Source: Parvularia atlantis
Lineage: Eukaryota > Opisthokonta > Rotosphaerida
Direction: 5' to 3'
NCBI GenBank assembly: GCA_943704415.1
Contig: CALSCO010002497.1
Span: forward strand, 1-50,147
Length of the DNA stretch: 50,147 bases
Every line of letters begins with the position of its first letter. Within the stretch, counting starts at the first letter, position 1. Below are positions 9,451 through 19,600 of the stretch, piece by piece. Made by a program: the position numbers and the translations under genes. The notes below the pieces were generated by a model. That model did not search any database and was not told where the DNA came from. It saw only the letters and a program-made list of their open reading frames with translations.

Positions 9451-11621
9451 ATGAAGGGCGAGCGGCCGCGCGTCGTCGTCGTGGGCGCGGGCGCGAGCGG
9501 GATCTGCGCGGGCGTGCTGCTGCAGCGCGAGCTGGGCACGGCGGTCGACTACGTCGTGTACGAGAAGAGCGCAGCGCTGGGCGGGACGTGGCACGACAAC
9601 ACGTACCCCGGTGCGCTCGCTTCCAACGGCGGCGCGCCCGGACGCTGACCACCCGTGCACGCGCGCGCACAGGCTGCTCGTGCGACGTCCCCAGCCACAA
9701 CTACGTCTTCTCGTTCGAGCTTAACCCCGACTACACACGCCTGTTTACGACGCGTGAGGAGATCTGGCGCTACTTTGACCGTGTCGCGCGCAAGTACGAC
9801 GGTGTGCCACGGCCGCGCCGCGCCGCGCTGCCCGCACTCAGGCCGCGCGCAGTCTTCCCTCACATCCGCTTCCAGACCGAGGTCGTGCAGCTGGCCTGGG
9901 ACGAGCGCGTGTGCATGTGGCGTGTCCAGACGCGCTCGGTCGCCGACGGCACGGTGCGCGTGTGCGTTTCTTCGTCGCCTGCTTGACGCGCATCGCGCCG
10001 CGCCCAGGTCGAGGAGTCGCTGGCGCACTTTGTCATCGCGGGGCCGGGCGGGCTTAACCGGCCCAAGATTCCCAAAGACCTCGCGGGCGTGGGCTCGTTC
10101 GCCGGGCCGTCCTGGCACTCGGCCCAGTGGAACCACACGGTCAACCTGCGCGGCAAGCGCGTGGCCGTGATCGGCAGCGGCGCGAGGTCCGTCCATCTCG
10201 GAGCCGCCGTCGCTGTGCAGCTGACACGCCCGGTGTCAGCGCCGTGCAAATTGTCCCGGAGCTGGCCGACGTGTGCAGCGATGTGTGCACGTACCAGCGC
10301 ACGGCCAACTGGGTCCTGCCGCAGTTCAACGAAAACTACCCGCAGTACCTCAACACGATCTTCCGCAACGTGCCCGGCGCGCTGAGCATGTATCGCCTGT
10401 ACCACTTCTACCTGGTGCGCCCGGACGGCACACGCGCGCGGCCGGCACCGACGCGCCCGACAGGCCGACCTGGTCTTCTTCCACGCCTTCAAGCAGCGCA
10501 CGTTTGCGCAGGCGCAGGCCAGGCGCCTGTGCCTGGGCTACATCCACTCGGTCATCAAAGACCCGGAGCTGCGCAAGAAGGTGTGCCGCGCGAACGGGCA
10601 CACCGTCGCGGCGGCTGAGGGCGTCGCAGGTCACGCCAGACTACGAGGTCGGCTGCAAGCGCATCCTGTTCACCGACAAGGTGCGCGTGTGCACAGGGAC
10701 GACGCCTAGCCGTGCGGCTCACGGTCGCCGCAGTACTTTCCCGCGCTGCTTAAGCCGAACGTGCACCTGATCACGGACGCGATCGAGCGCATCACGCCCA
10801 AGGGCGTGCGCACCAAGGACGGCGTCGAGCGCGAGGTGCGCCGCGCCTCTTATGCGCGCGCACACACACACACGCCTCTGACCGCGTGCGCGCGTGCGGC
10901 CGCTCGCAGTTTGACGCGATCGTCTACGCGACGGGTGCGTATGCGCGCATCGCTGTGCGCTTGCGCGGCTCACCTGCTACCGCTGCACAGGCTTCCTGAC
11001 GGAGGAGTACCTCATGCCGATCGACATCCACGGCGTCGGGGGAGTGTCACTGCACGAGCACTGGCAGCGCCTCGGCGGCGCGCAAGCGTGCGCGCACTGC
11101 CCTGCCACGCGGCCGCGGCCTTCTCATACGTCGCGCGCAGCTACCTCGGTGTGATGACGTCGGGCTTCCCCAACATGTTTTTCAGCCTCGGACCAAACAC
11201 GGGCCTCGGCCACAACAGTGCGTGGCCCGCGCTCTCGTGCACCTGCTGAGTGCGCCCGCAGGCGTCCTGCCGATGATCGAGGCGTCGGCCGGCTTCTCGG
11301 TCAAGATCATCGCGCGCCTCGTGCGGCAGCAGATCGCCTGCGCCGACGTCAAGGCCGCGGCGCAGAAGCGCTACAACGACGAGCTGCAGGAGCAGCTCAA
11401 GAGCATGGTCTGGGCCGGCGGGTGCAACTCGTGGTACAAGGTGCGACACGCACCCGTACCGCGCTTCTGTTGGCTCAGAGGCCGCGCAGTTTGACGACGG
11501 CCGCATCGGCGCGCTCTGGTCCGGGCGCGTCATCGACTACATGAGCGCGACCTCGGCCGTCAAGTGGGCCGACTTTGACCTGGCGCCGCGCGACGGCGGT
11601 GCCGCCCGGGCGCGCCTGTGA
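9451..11621 (+). CDS. FAD/NAD(P)-dependent monooxygenase, Baeyer-Villiger-like
   Basis: A class B flavin monooxygenase of about 500 residues in thirteen exons. It starts MKGERPRVVVVGAGASG, the FAD-binding Rossmann motif, followed by YEKSAALGGTWHDNTYPG and CDVPSHNYVFSFE. The Baeyer-Villiger-type fingerprint F-x-G-x3-H-x3-W is visible as FAGPSWHSAQW. The second, NADPH-binding motif is VAVIGSGAS-AVQIVPELA, split by an intron after GSGA. Later motifs include the FDAIVYATG block and MFFSLGPNTGLGHN. Enzymes of this type insert oxygen into ketones or oxidise N/S groups; the substrate is unknown and no signal peptide is seen. The C-terminus ends GAARARL, 49 bp from the convergent PTPA gene. Confidence 0.87.
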
Positions 11622-11670
11622 CCGTGGCCTGACGGCAGCGGCAGCAGGGGAGCGAAATACACACACGTGT

Positions 11671-13063
11671 CTACTTGCTGACGAGTAGCGGGTTCGGATT
11701 GAGCGAGGGTGTGAGGCGGAAAAGCGAGCCGAAGAGAAAGTGCTGGACGATCGGGAACTTCTTGAGCACCTCGGCGACGTACATCTGCGCTCGCGTGAGG
11801 CGCAGCGGGGCCGAGCGCGCACGGGGCCGCACCTTTTGCAGCCCGATGTTGACCTTGGCCCAGTGCGGCACGGCCGTGATGTCGTGCAGCATGGGCGAGT
11901 GCTCCCTGAACGGCCCCGACTTGACCTGGAGCGCTCTCGGCCGTGAATGTGTGTGTGGGTGTGTGTGGGCGCGGCATGCGCGCACCTTGAAAATGAACGC
12001 GATCGCGCTCATGTACATGAACTCGGGCGCCATCGCCTCGACGACGTCACGCTTGAGCACGCTCGACGGCACACAAGTCGGGTGGTCTGCGCGCCTGAGC
12101 CTCAGCACGGCCCCCGAGTGCGCCGCACTGCACCGCACCGATCAGCTGCGCCGCACCCCACAGGAACGGCATGAACTGGTAGTCGTCCAGGCCCCACACG
12201 CCGTGGCTGCCGGCGGGCTCAAGCCCGTACACGCGCTGGATCTTGCGCATGACGGCGAGGTAGCTGCAGGGCGCGGCGCCGCAGTCAGTCGCGCGCACGG
12301 GCGGCGTGCGTTGAGGGCACGCCTGTTGAACACGCGCAGCACCATCGCGACGCGGTCGTCTGGCCCGACGGCGTGCACGAGCTCGAGGCAGCACATCCAC
12401 GCGACGAAGGCCATCTCGTGCCCTGCGCCGGGCGGGCGCGTCGGTGTCTGCCGCGGCCGCCCGGTGCCGCGTCGGCGGCGCACCCGTGCCGTAGTCGATG
12501 CGCGTTTCGTTGCCCCACGCCGCCGCAAAGTACCCCTCGAGCTCGACGGCCGCGCGGGCGGCGCTCTCGGGCAGGATCTCGCGCATGAGCTGTGGGGCGT
12601 GCTGGGCGCAGCAGCGCGTCAGCGGCACCGTCGTGCGCAGCGCGGACCGGCGCAGACATCTGTCATGCGCGCGAACCAGCGCCGGAAGGCCTTGTTGCCG
12701 TAGCGCTGCGCCTGCGTCTCGGGCGGGATGTCGTCCACCCACGCGGCCATGCGCTCAAACACGGCGAGGATGCGCGCGACGACCTGCGGCTCGCAGCGCA
12801 CTCAGCACGGCCGCCTCACCGCTGCGCAGCGCCGCGCTTTGCCGCACGGGCGAGACGGATGCGGGCGCGGAGAGGGACTTGCCCTTGATGTGCTCGTTCA
12901 TCGTCTGAATGTAGTCGACGAGCATCGACGCGCCCTCGCTGCGCAGCCAGTCGGGCAACTGGCCGGCCGATCGGATCTGCGCCTGCGGCTCCACGAACGC
13001 ATGCGTGGCCGGGTCCAGCGAAGCGCTGTAGTCGACCGCGCCCGCTACGACCTGGGTTGTCAT
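11671..13063 (-). CDS. Serine/threonine phosphatase 2A activator (PTPA, Rrd1/Rrd2 type)
   Basis: A peptidyl-prolyl isomerase-like activator that loads and activates the PP2A catalytic subunit. The product is about 330 residues in eight exons, and the conserved blocks are present in order: [81 protein letters not shown] and the tail [18 protein letters not shown]. The first intron (64 nt, donor GTGCGG after ASVSP) restores the frame into VVARILAV. The intron before YLAVMRKIQ has a GC donor (GCGTGC). It starts [15 protein letters not shown]. It is divergent from septin A with a 47-bp gap. Rrd1 and Rrd2 cannot be told apart by eye. Confidence 0.92.
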
Positions 13064-13110
13064 GTCTGATGTACGTCGGACGCACGCATTCTCGCGCAGA
13101 CATTCTCAGG

Positions 13111-15089
13111 ATGGCGGTGCGCCGCCGTTGCCGTGAGGGCCGCACGCCGTTGCTCACGCCCGTCTCGCGCGCGCGCGCGTGCGCAGTCGCTCGGCGTGCG
13201 CCACAACCTGCGCGAGGCCGGCCGCCGGCACAACCGCAAGGGCGTGCCGCTCAACGTGATGATCGTCGGCCGCTCGGGTGCGGGGCGCTCCTCGCGGCGG
13301 GCGAGATCCGCTGCTCACCCGGCGGTCCTGCGCGCGCGCGTCCGGCCTTTCCCCCAGGGCTCGGCAAGTCGACGCTGCTGCGGACGCTCGTCGGCAAGGA
13401 CTTCTTCCCGGAGGCGAAGCACGCGGCCGTGGCCGACCCGATCGCGGCCAAGACGATCGAGGTCGTGCCCGTAACGCACGGTGCGCACGCTATTTCGGGC
13501 CCCGCGCGGCCCCGCCGACCCCGCCCGCGCGCGCTCACGCGGCAGAGCTGGACGACCTCTGCGGCAACCGCCTGCTGCTCACGCTCGTCGACACGCCCGG
13601 CTTTGGCGACAGCATCGACAACACCGACAGGCACGGTCTCCCTTTTTCCACCCATCGCGCACCAACGCGCACGCCGCGCACGCCGCCGCGCGCAGCCACA
13701 AGCAGATTGAGAAGTACATCCTCGAGCAGTACGAGCGCTTCCTGGCTGAGGAGTCGCGCATCGAGCGCAACCCCAAGTTCCTCGACACGCGCGTGCACGC
13801 CTTGCTCTACATGATCACGCCCTCGGGCCACTCGTGCGGCGCCGCCCCACGAGCCGCGCGGGACGCCCGGCCTGACTGCGCGCGACCCCGGCAGGCTCAA
13901 GGAGCTCGACGTCGCGTTCATGAAGGCGCTCGCGCAGCGCGTCAACATCATCCCGGTGATCGCCAAGGCCGACACGTTCGCCGAGAAGGAGCTGGCCAAT
14001 TTCAAGCGCCGGTGCGGCCCTCGTTGTGACAGCGCGCACCGTTGACGCCGCGCCCCGCAGCGTGATGGAGGACATCGCGCGCTACGACATCCCCGTCTAC
14101 ACCTTCCCGGACCAGTCGGACGAGGAGGACGAGGTCGCGTCGGACAACAAGCTCCTGCGGGTGCGTCGCGCGGGTGTGCTGGCGCGGGTGGCTGACCGTG
14201 CGCCGCCAGAACATGCTGCCTTTCGCGGTCATCGGCAGCGACGCCGTGTATGACGTCGGGGGCCACCAGGTGCACGGCCGCAAGTACCCGTGGGGCGTCG
14301 TGCAGGGTGCGTCGCGCTGCGGCGGGCTTGCGTCGGTGACACGTGCACACGGTGGCCGCCAGTCGAGAACGTGGAGCACTGCGACTTTTTGCAGCTGCAG
14401 AACATGCTGTTCAAGTGCGCACGCGCAGAACGGCTCGTTGCCGCGCGGGCCGGCTCACGCATGCACAGCTCGCACCTGCACGTCCTGCGCGAGGTCACGC
14501 ACGATGTGCACTACGAGAACTACCGCCGCGACAACCTGTCGCAGACGGGCGTGCTCGACAGGTGCGCGGGCACGCTCGGCGTCGGCAGCTGTTGCGCTCA
14601 AGTCGGACGCAGCGCGCAGATCGAGGCGCAGCTGCAGCAGCGCGAGCGCGCGATGACGCAGGCTAAGATGGCCAAGCAGCAGGAGCAGCAGCAGGCAGCG
14701 GCCGCGATGCAGGCGCAAGCGATGGAGGTGCGTGCGCGTGATGAGATCGCACTGCGAGCGTCTCACGCGCGCGGGCACAGACGGCAGCCGCGGCGCAGGG
14801 TGACGACGGCGAGGTCAAGAAGAAGAAGACGGTTGTGCGTGCCCGCGGCGCCGCCACCTGCCGCGCCGCTTACGCGCAGCGCGCTCTCGCAGAAGAAAGC
14901 GGCCGAGGGCGAGGACGGCGCAAAACCCAAGAAGAAGAAGGACAAGGTCTGCGCACACACGCGCACGGACTGCCTCTCACGCGCACACGCGCGCACGCGC
15001 AGGACCTGTTGGCCGCGACGTCGGCCGAGTCGGTGCCGGTGGCCGTGGCCGCGGACGAGGCGATGAACGACGAGTCGGCGATCGTGTGA
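13111..15089 (+). CDS. Septin A (filament-forming GTPase with C-terminal coiled coil)
   Basis: A septin of about 400 residues. P-loop GRSGLGKST (split by an intron after GRSG), switch [14 protein letters not shown]4 AKAD, and the septin-unique element region [17 protein letters not shown] are all present. The C-terminal half is helical and Gln/Lys-rich ([20 protein letters not shown]), as in coiled-coil septins that bundle filaments at the bud neck or septum, and a Lys-rich tail (KPKKKKDK) follows. The start is uncertain: ATG 13111 gives MA, then an intron whose phase fits [15 protein letters not shown] 13062 is also open but its splice phase does not fit. The intron after DSIDNTDS has a GC donor. 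The coiled coil suggests the Cdc3/Cdc11/Cdc12 side of the family rather than Cdc10. Confidence 0.9.
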
Positions 15090-15248
15090 GCGCGGAGGCA
15101 CCATGGCCGTGGCTGTGTGACACGTGACGTTTGAACCCCGAGGGGAACTTCCCGACCGCGCCGGCCCGGGTGCTTCATAAGCTGCCGACCCGCGCGCGCT
15201 CTTGTCAGGCACTTTTCTCCAGGCAAACCCACCCTCCCCCGTCCAGCC
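15090..15248 (+). promoter_or_regulatory. Spacer between septin A and the p62-like gene, with E-box and palindrome
   Basis: These 159 bp hold the septin 3' end and the promoter of the downstream gene. A CACGTG E-box sits at 15121-15126, running into TGACGT (15125-15130), a CRE-like half site. GGGAACTTCCC at 15143-15153 is a perfect inverted repeat around one C. A TATA-like TTCATAAG follows near 15173. A pyrimidine-rich leader precedes the ATG at 15249. Confidence 0.4.
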
Positions 15249-16584
15249 ATGGTGCGGCGCGAGGTGTGCGCACGGCCAGAGCTGACGTGGCGTGCGACGC
15301 CTCGGAACAGTCCGCCGCCGCCGTCGCCGTCGTCAAGGTCCAGCTGAACGATGAGCTGCGCCGCTTCAACCTGCCCGAGGGCACGCGCGTGGCCGCCCTG
15401 CTCGCCTACGTCGCGCAGCTGTTCCCGCAGCTGGCGCAGGTGCGGCGGCGTGCGGGCGCGCGATTCGTCACAGACCGATCGCTGACGTGGCGCGCACAAG
15501 CAGCAGCCCTTCAAGCTGTACTACACAGACGACGAGAACGACCGCATCCGCATCGCGAACGACGACGACCTGGCCGAGGCCGTGCACTATGGCGTGAGCA
15601 CCAAGCGACCGCTGCGCCTCGCCGTCGAGCTCGACCTGGCTGCACCCGCCGTGACCGCCGCCGCCCCGTCATCGAACACGTCGTCGTCATCGACCGCCCC
15701 GCCCGCGCCGGCACAGCAGGAGGCCGCTGACACGTTCGCGTACGACGAGCACGGCCGCGTGCTGCACCTGCAGGTCCAGTGCGATCTCTGCGGCGTGTCG
15801 CCGATCGCAGGCCCGTGCTTCAAGGTGCGTGCGCACACAGGGCCGCGGTGTGTGCTGCTGACGTTTCGCGCAGTGCGCCGACTGCCCGGACTTTGACATG
15901 TGCGAGGCGTGCGAGGCCAAGGGCGCGCACCCGGCGAGCCACGTCCTGCTCAAGATGAAGCTGCCGTCGCACGTCCGCGTCATCAACGCGGCTACGCCGC
16001 GCCACGCTCGCCGCGCGCCCGTGCCTCCTGCTGCTGCTGCCCCTGCCGTGCCCGCACCGTCGCCGTCGTCTGTCCCTGCCGTGCCCGCGTCGCCCTCTGT
16101 GCCGCCGGTCGTGGTGCAGCCCGCGTCGCCGCAGCCGCCCCAGCCCCAGTCGAGCCCGCAGCCGAGCCCGCAGCCGAGCCCGCAGCCGAGCCCGCAGCCG
16201 AGCCCGCAACAGCAGCAGTACCAGCAGCAGTACCAGCAGCAACAGCAGCACTATCTGCAGCACTACCAGCAGCAACAGCAGTATCAGCAGCACTACCAGC
16301 AGCCGGCCACCCCGCAGCAGCAGCAGCCGGCTACCCCGCAGCAGCAGCAGCAGCAGCCGGCCAGCTTGCAGCACCACGGCGTCTACCCGCCCGTGCCCGT
16401 CATACCCACCCCAATCGACAGCCTCCGCGCCAAGTACGCCGACCAGCTGCGTCAGGTGCGCGACATGGGCCTCAGCGCCGACGATGCCGACGTCTGCAAC
16501 CTGCTCGAGGCCTACCGTGGCAACCTCGTCGTGGTCGTCAACGTGCTCGTCGAGCGCCAGCGCGCCACACGGCCGACGCAGTAA
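15249..16584 (+). CDS. PB1-ZZ-UBA protein, p62/SQSTM1-like candidate autophagy receptor
   Basis: The domain order is that of animal p62/sequestosome. Residues about 5-70 form a PB1 domain, with basic VVKVQLND in its first strand and an acidic OPCA-type motif YYTDDENDRIRIANDDDL. Around residue 125 comes a ZZ zinc finger (CDLC, CADC, CEAC, then two His). A low-complexity middle has SPQP repeats and poly-Gln. The C-terminal UBA-like domain contains QVRDMGLSADDADVCNLLEA. The product is about 390 residues. No NBR1/FW domain is seen, unlike typical fungal NBR1/Atg19 relatives. Exon 1 is only the ATG, followed at once by a 59-nt intron (15252-15310). A role in binding ubiquitinated cargo and polymerising through PB1 is inferred from domain order; no clear Atg8-binding motif was identified. 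Confidence 0.85.
16153..16362 (+). repeat. SPQP repeats and poly-Gln tract in the p62-like gene
   Basis: From 16153 a 12-bp unit encoding Ser-Pro-Gln-Pro repeats about four times with perfect DNA identity. It is followed by CAG/CAA-rich sequence encoding Gln with interspersed Tyr, Pro and His, to about 16362. The perfect DNA repetition suggests recent slippage, and this linker is likely length-variable between strains. Confidence 0.85.
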
Positions 16585-16687
16585 ACCATGTACACACTGT
16601 CGTTGTCCCACAGAACCATGCCGGAACTGTGACACACTTTTTGGCGCCAAACGCGAACTGCGCGCCACCTCGCTCGCTCGCTCGACC
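16585..16687 (+). promoter_or_regulatory. SMC1 promoter with E2F/MBF-like palindrome
   Basis: This is the 103-bp spacer between the p62-like stop and the SMC1 start. At 16640-16651 lies TTTGGCGCCAAA, a perfect 12-bp palindrome equal to the classical E2F consensus. It overlaps ACGCGAA at 16651-16657, which resembles the fungal SBF/MBF core (ACGCG / CGCGAA). It sits about 31 bp before the ATG. Cell-cycle control of a cohesin gene through such a site is plausible. Confidence 0.5.
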
Positions 16688-19600
16688 ATGGGCCGCCTGC
16701 TGCGCCTCGAGGTCGAGAACTTCAAGTCGTACCGGTTCGCGCGCGTGCGCGCGTGCTTGCTGCCCGACGGGCGGTGGCTCACGGCCGTGCGCGCGCAAGC
16801 GGCTTCCACACGATCGGGCCGTTTAAGGACTTCACGGCCGTGATCGGCCCCAACGGCGCCGGTGCGCGCGCGCCACACACACGCTGCGCTGCGCGGCGGG
16901 CCGACCGTGCGCTCGCGGCGCAGGCAAGTCCAACATCATGGACGCCATCAGCTTCGTCGTCGGCATGAGCGGTGCGCAGCTGCGCAGCAAGAACCTGGAC
17001 GAGTTCCTGCACCGCTCCGAGGGCTACAAGGCGACACGCGCGCACGTCTGCGCGGTCTACGTCGCGCGCGACGGCACCGAGATCCACTTTGCGCGCTAGT
17101 GCGTGCCGGTGCCGCGCCGTGGCGGTCCCGCTCACGCATCCGCGACGCGTGCGCAGCATCACGGGCGCGCTCAAGAGCGAGTTCCGCATCAACGACGTCG
17201 TGGTCAGCTTCGCCGACTACATCCGCGCGTTCGAGAAAGAGAACCTGCTGGTCAAGGCCAAGAACTTTCTCGTGTTCCAGGTGCGACATGCGCGCGGCCG
17301 GCGAGGAGGCGCTCAGATGCCGCCGCCGCCGCTGCAGGGCGACCTTACGACGATCGTGTCGAGCAAGCCCGAAGACCTCACGGCGCTGATCGAGAAAGTG
17401 AGCGGGTGCGTGATCCGGGGCGCCGCCGCCGCTGCTGCCTGCTTGATGCGCGCTCACCGCGCACGCGCCCGTCCAGCTCGGACGAGCTGCGCGAGGAGTA
17501 CGTCGCGAGCAAGGCCGAGATGGACCGCGCGAACGAGGTCGTGACGCAGGTGCGCGGCCAGAGTCGCACGCCCACGGCGGCCGTGCCTGAAACACGTGTG
17601 CACGCACACAGGCCATCCACCGCCGCAAGTCGATGCAGATTGAGAAGCGCCAGTTCCAGGGCCAGAAGGACGAGGTCGAGCGCTTCGACCGGCTGCTCGA
17701 GGAGAAGGTGCGCGCCACACGTGCGTGCTGCCCGGACCCCGGTTAAGCGCTCGCGGGTCGCGGGCAGCGCCAAACGGAGGTCCTGCTGGCCCTATCGAAG
17801 CTGTTCCGGTTCGACTCGGTCATCGGCGTCGACAGCAAAGCGCTCAAGAAGCTCAACAAGACGCTGCAGACGCACGAGACGCAGCGGGTGCGGCCACTGA
17901 CGCGCACGCGCACCACAGAGAGTGCTCACGCGCGAGGCGCGCGCGCAGGACCGCGCGCAGCAGGTGCTCAACAGCAAGACGGCCGAGCAGGGCGAGCTGA
18001 CGGACGAGAAGCTCAAGATCGACCGCAAGATCGCCAAGAAGCGCAAGGAGCTCGACAAGACGGTCCGCACACACTCTTGTCCGTGTCGTGCGTGCTCACG
18101 CGGCGCCGGTCGGTCAGCGCGAGGACCAGGCAGACATCACCAGCCGCGTCCAGTTCTCGAGCGAGAAGCTGGCCAAGAAGGAGGCCGACCTGGCCAAGCT
18201 GCGCGAAGACGCGGGCCAGCAGCGGCAGGAGGTCAAGGGCATCGAGCAGCGCCTGGCCGAGCTCGACCGCAGCATCACGATCTTCAAGACGAGTGCGCTG
18301 CCTGCCGCGCGTCGTGTGTTTGCGCTCAGACCGCGCGCGCAGGCGCCGAGAAGCGCGCCAAGAGCATTTCGCTCGCCTCAGCCGAGCTGGAGGAGTACAA
18401 CAGCAAGTGCGTCGTCGATGCCGCCCGTGCGCCGCGCTGACACCGCCGACTCTGCAGGAAGGGCCTCGTGCGCAGCAAGACCGAGCGCGAGCATAAGCAG
18501 CTGGAGGACCTGCAGCGGCAGCTGGATAACGACACGTGCGGCGACGTGCCCCCTGTGTTGCGTGGCTCACGCGTCGCGAATCCGTGCAGCCGCGCCAAGC
18601 GCACGCTCCAGGGCGACCGCGCCGAGCTGGACGCGCTCATCGCCGGGTCGCGGGTCAAGCACAAGAGCGAACTCGGCCGTCTGGAGCAGGTGCGGCGTGC
18701 GCAGCTCGCTGTGGCGCCAGCGGCCGACCTGCGCCTTCGCCGCGCACCCAGCTCGCCGAGAAGATCGGGTCGCTCACGCAGGAGCTTGAGCTGAAGCGCA
18801 GCAAGCAGACCGAGGTCCGGCGCAGCCGCGGCGTGCTCGAGTGCGTGCAGCCCCGTGCGCGCATGTCGATCGTGCTCACGCAGAGTGCTTCAACAACACA
18901 GGACGGCTATCAAGGACCTCGAGGACCGGCAGCGCGAGATCCGCGCACAGGCGCGACACCCCGTGGCTGGATCACCGAGCCGCTGAACGGCGCCACGCAC
19001 GCCGCAGATCACCGAGTACTCGCAGGACAAGAAACAGTCGGAGCGGAGCAAGAAGAACGAAGACATGCTCAAGAAGCTCATGACAAGCTTCCCCGGGCGT
19101 GCGTGCGGGCGCCCAGCCGGCTGCCGTTGTTGAGTGGCGCGCACGCACGCAGGCGTGCACGGGCGACTGGTGGACTTGTGCACGCCGACGACGGCCAAGT
19201 ACCGCACGGCGATCTCGGTCGTGCTTGGCAAGCAGTGCGTTGCGCCCGCGTTGCGCCCGCGTGCGGTGTGCACCGGTGGCTGACGGCGCTGGCGGGCGAA
19301 AGTCTCGAGTCGATCGTGGTCGACACAGAGGAGACGGCGCGCGAGTGCATCAACCACCTGAACGAGCTCAAGCTCGGCCTGGCCACGTTCATCCCGCTCA
19401 ACACGATCCGCGTCAAGGACGTGAAGGAGAAGTTCCGCAATCAGCAGCAGTACCCCGGCGTGCATCTCGCCGTGGATCTCGCCCACCCGAGCGCGCCCTC
19501 GTTTGCTCGCGCAGTGCAGTACGCCTGCGGCGACACGATCGTGTGCGACAGCATGGCCACGGCGCGTGAGGTCTGCTACCGCCAGAACGAGCAGGTCAAA

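Noticed and set aside
12783-12807. A 25-nt mini-intron in PTPA
   Set aside because: A normal 64-nt intron starting GTGCGG after ASVSP restores the same frame, so no ultra-short intron is needed.
13062-13064. Septin A start at an ATG overlapping the PTPA start in CATG
   Set aside because: The frame from this ATG does not join the septin exon in phase through the GTGCG intron, whereas ATG 13111 does. It is left as an unlikely alternative.
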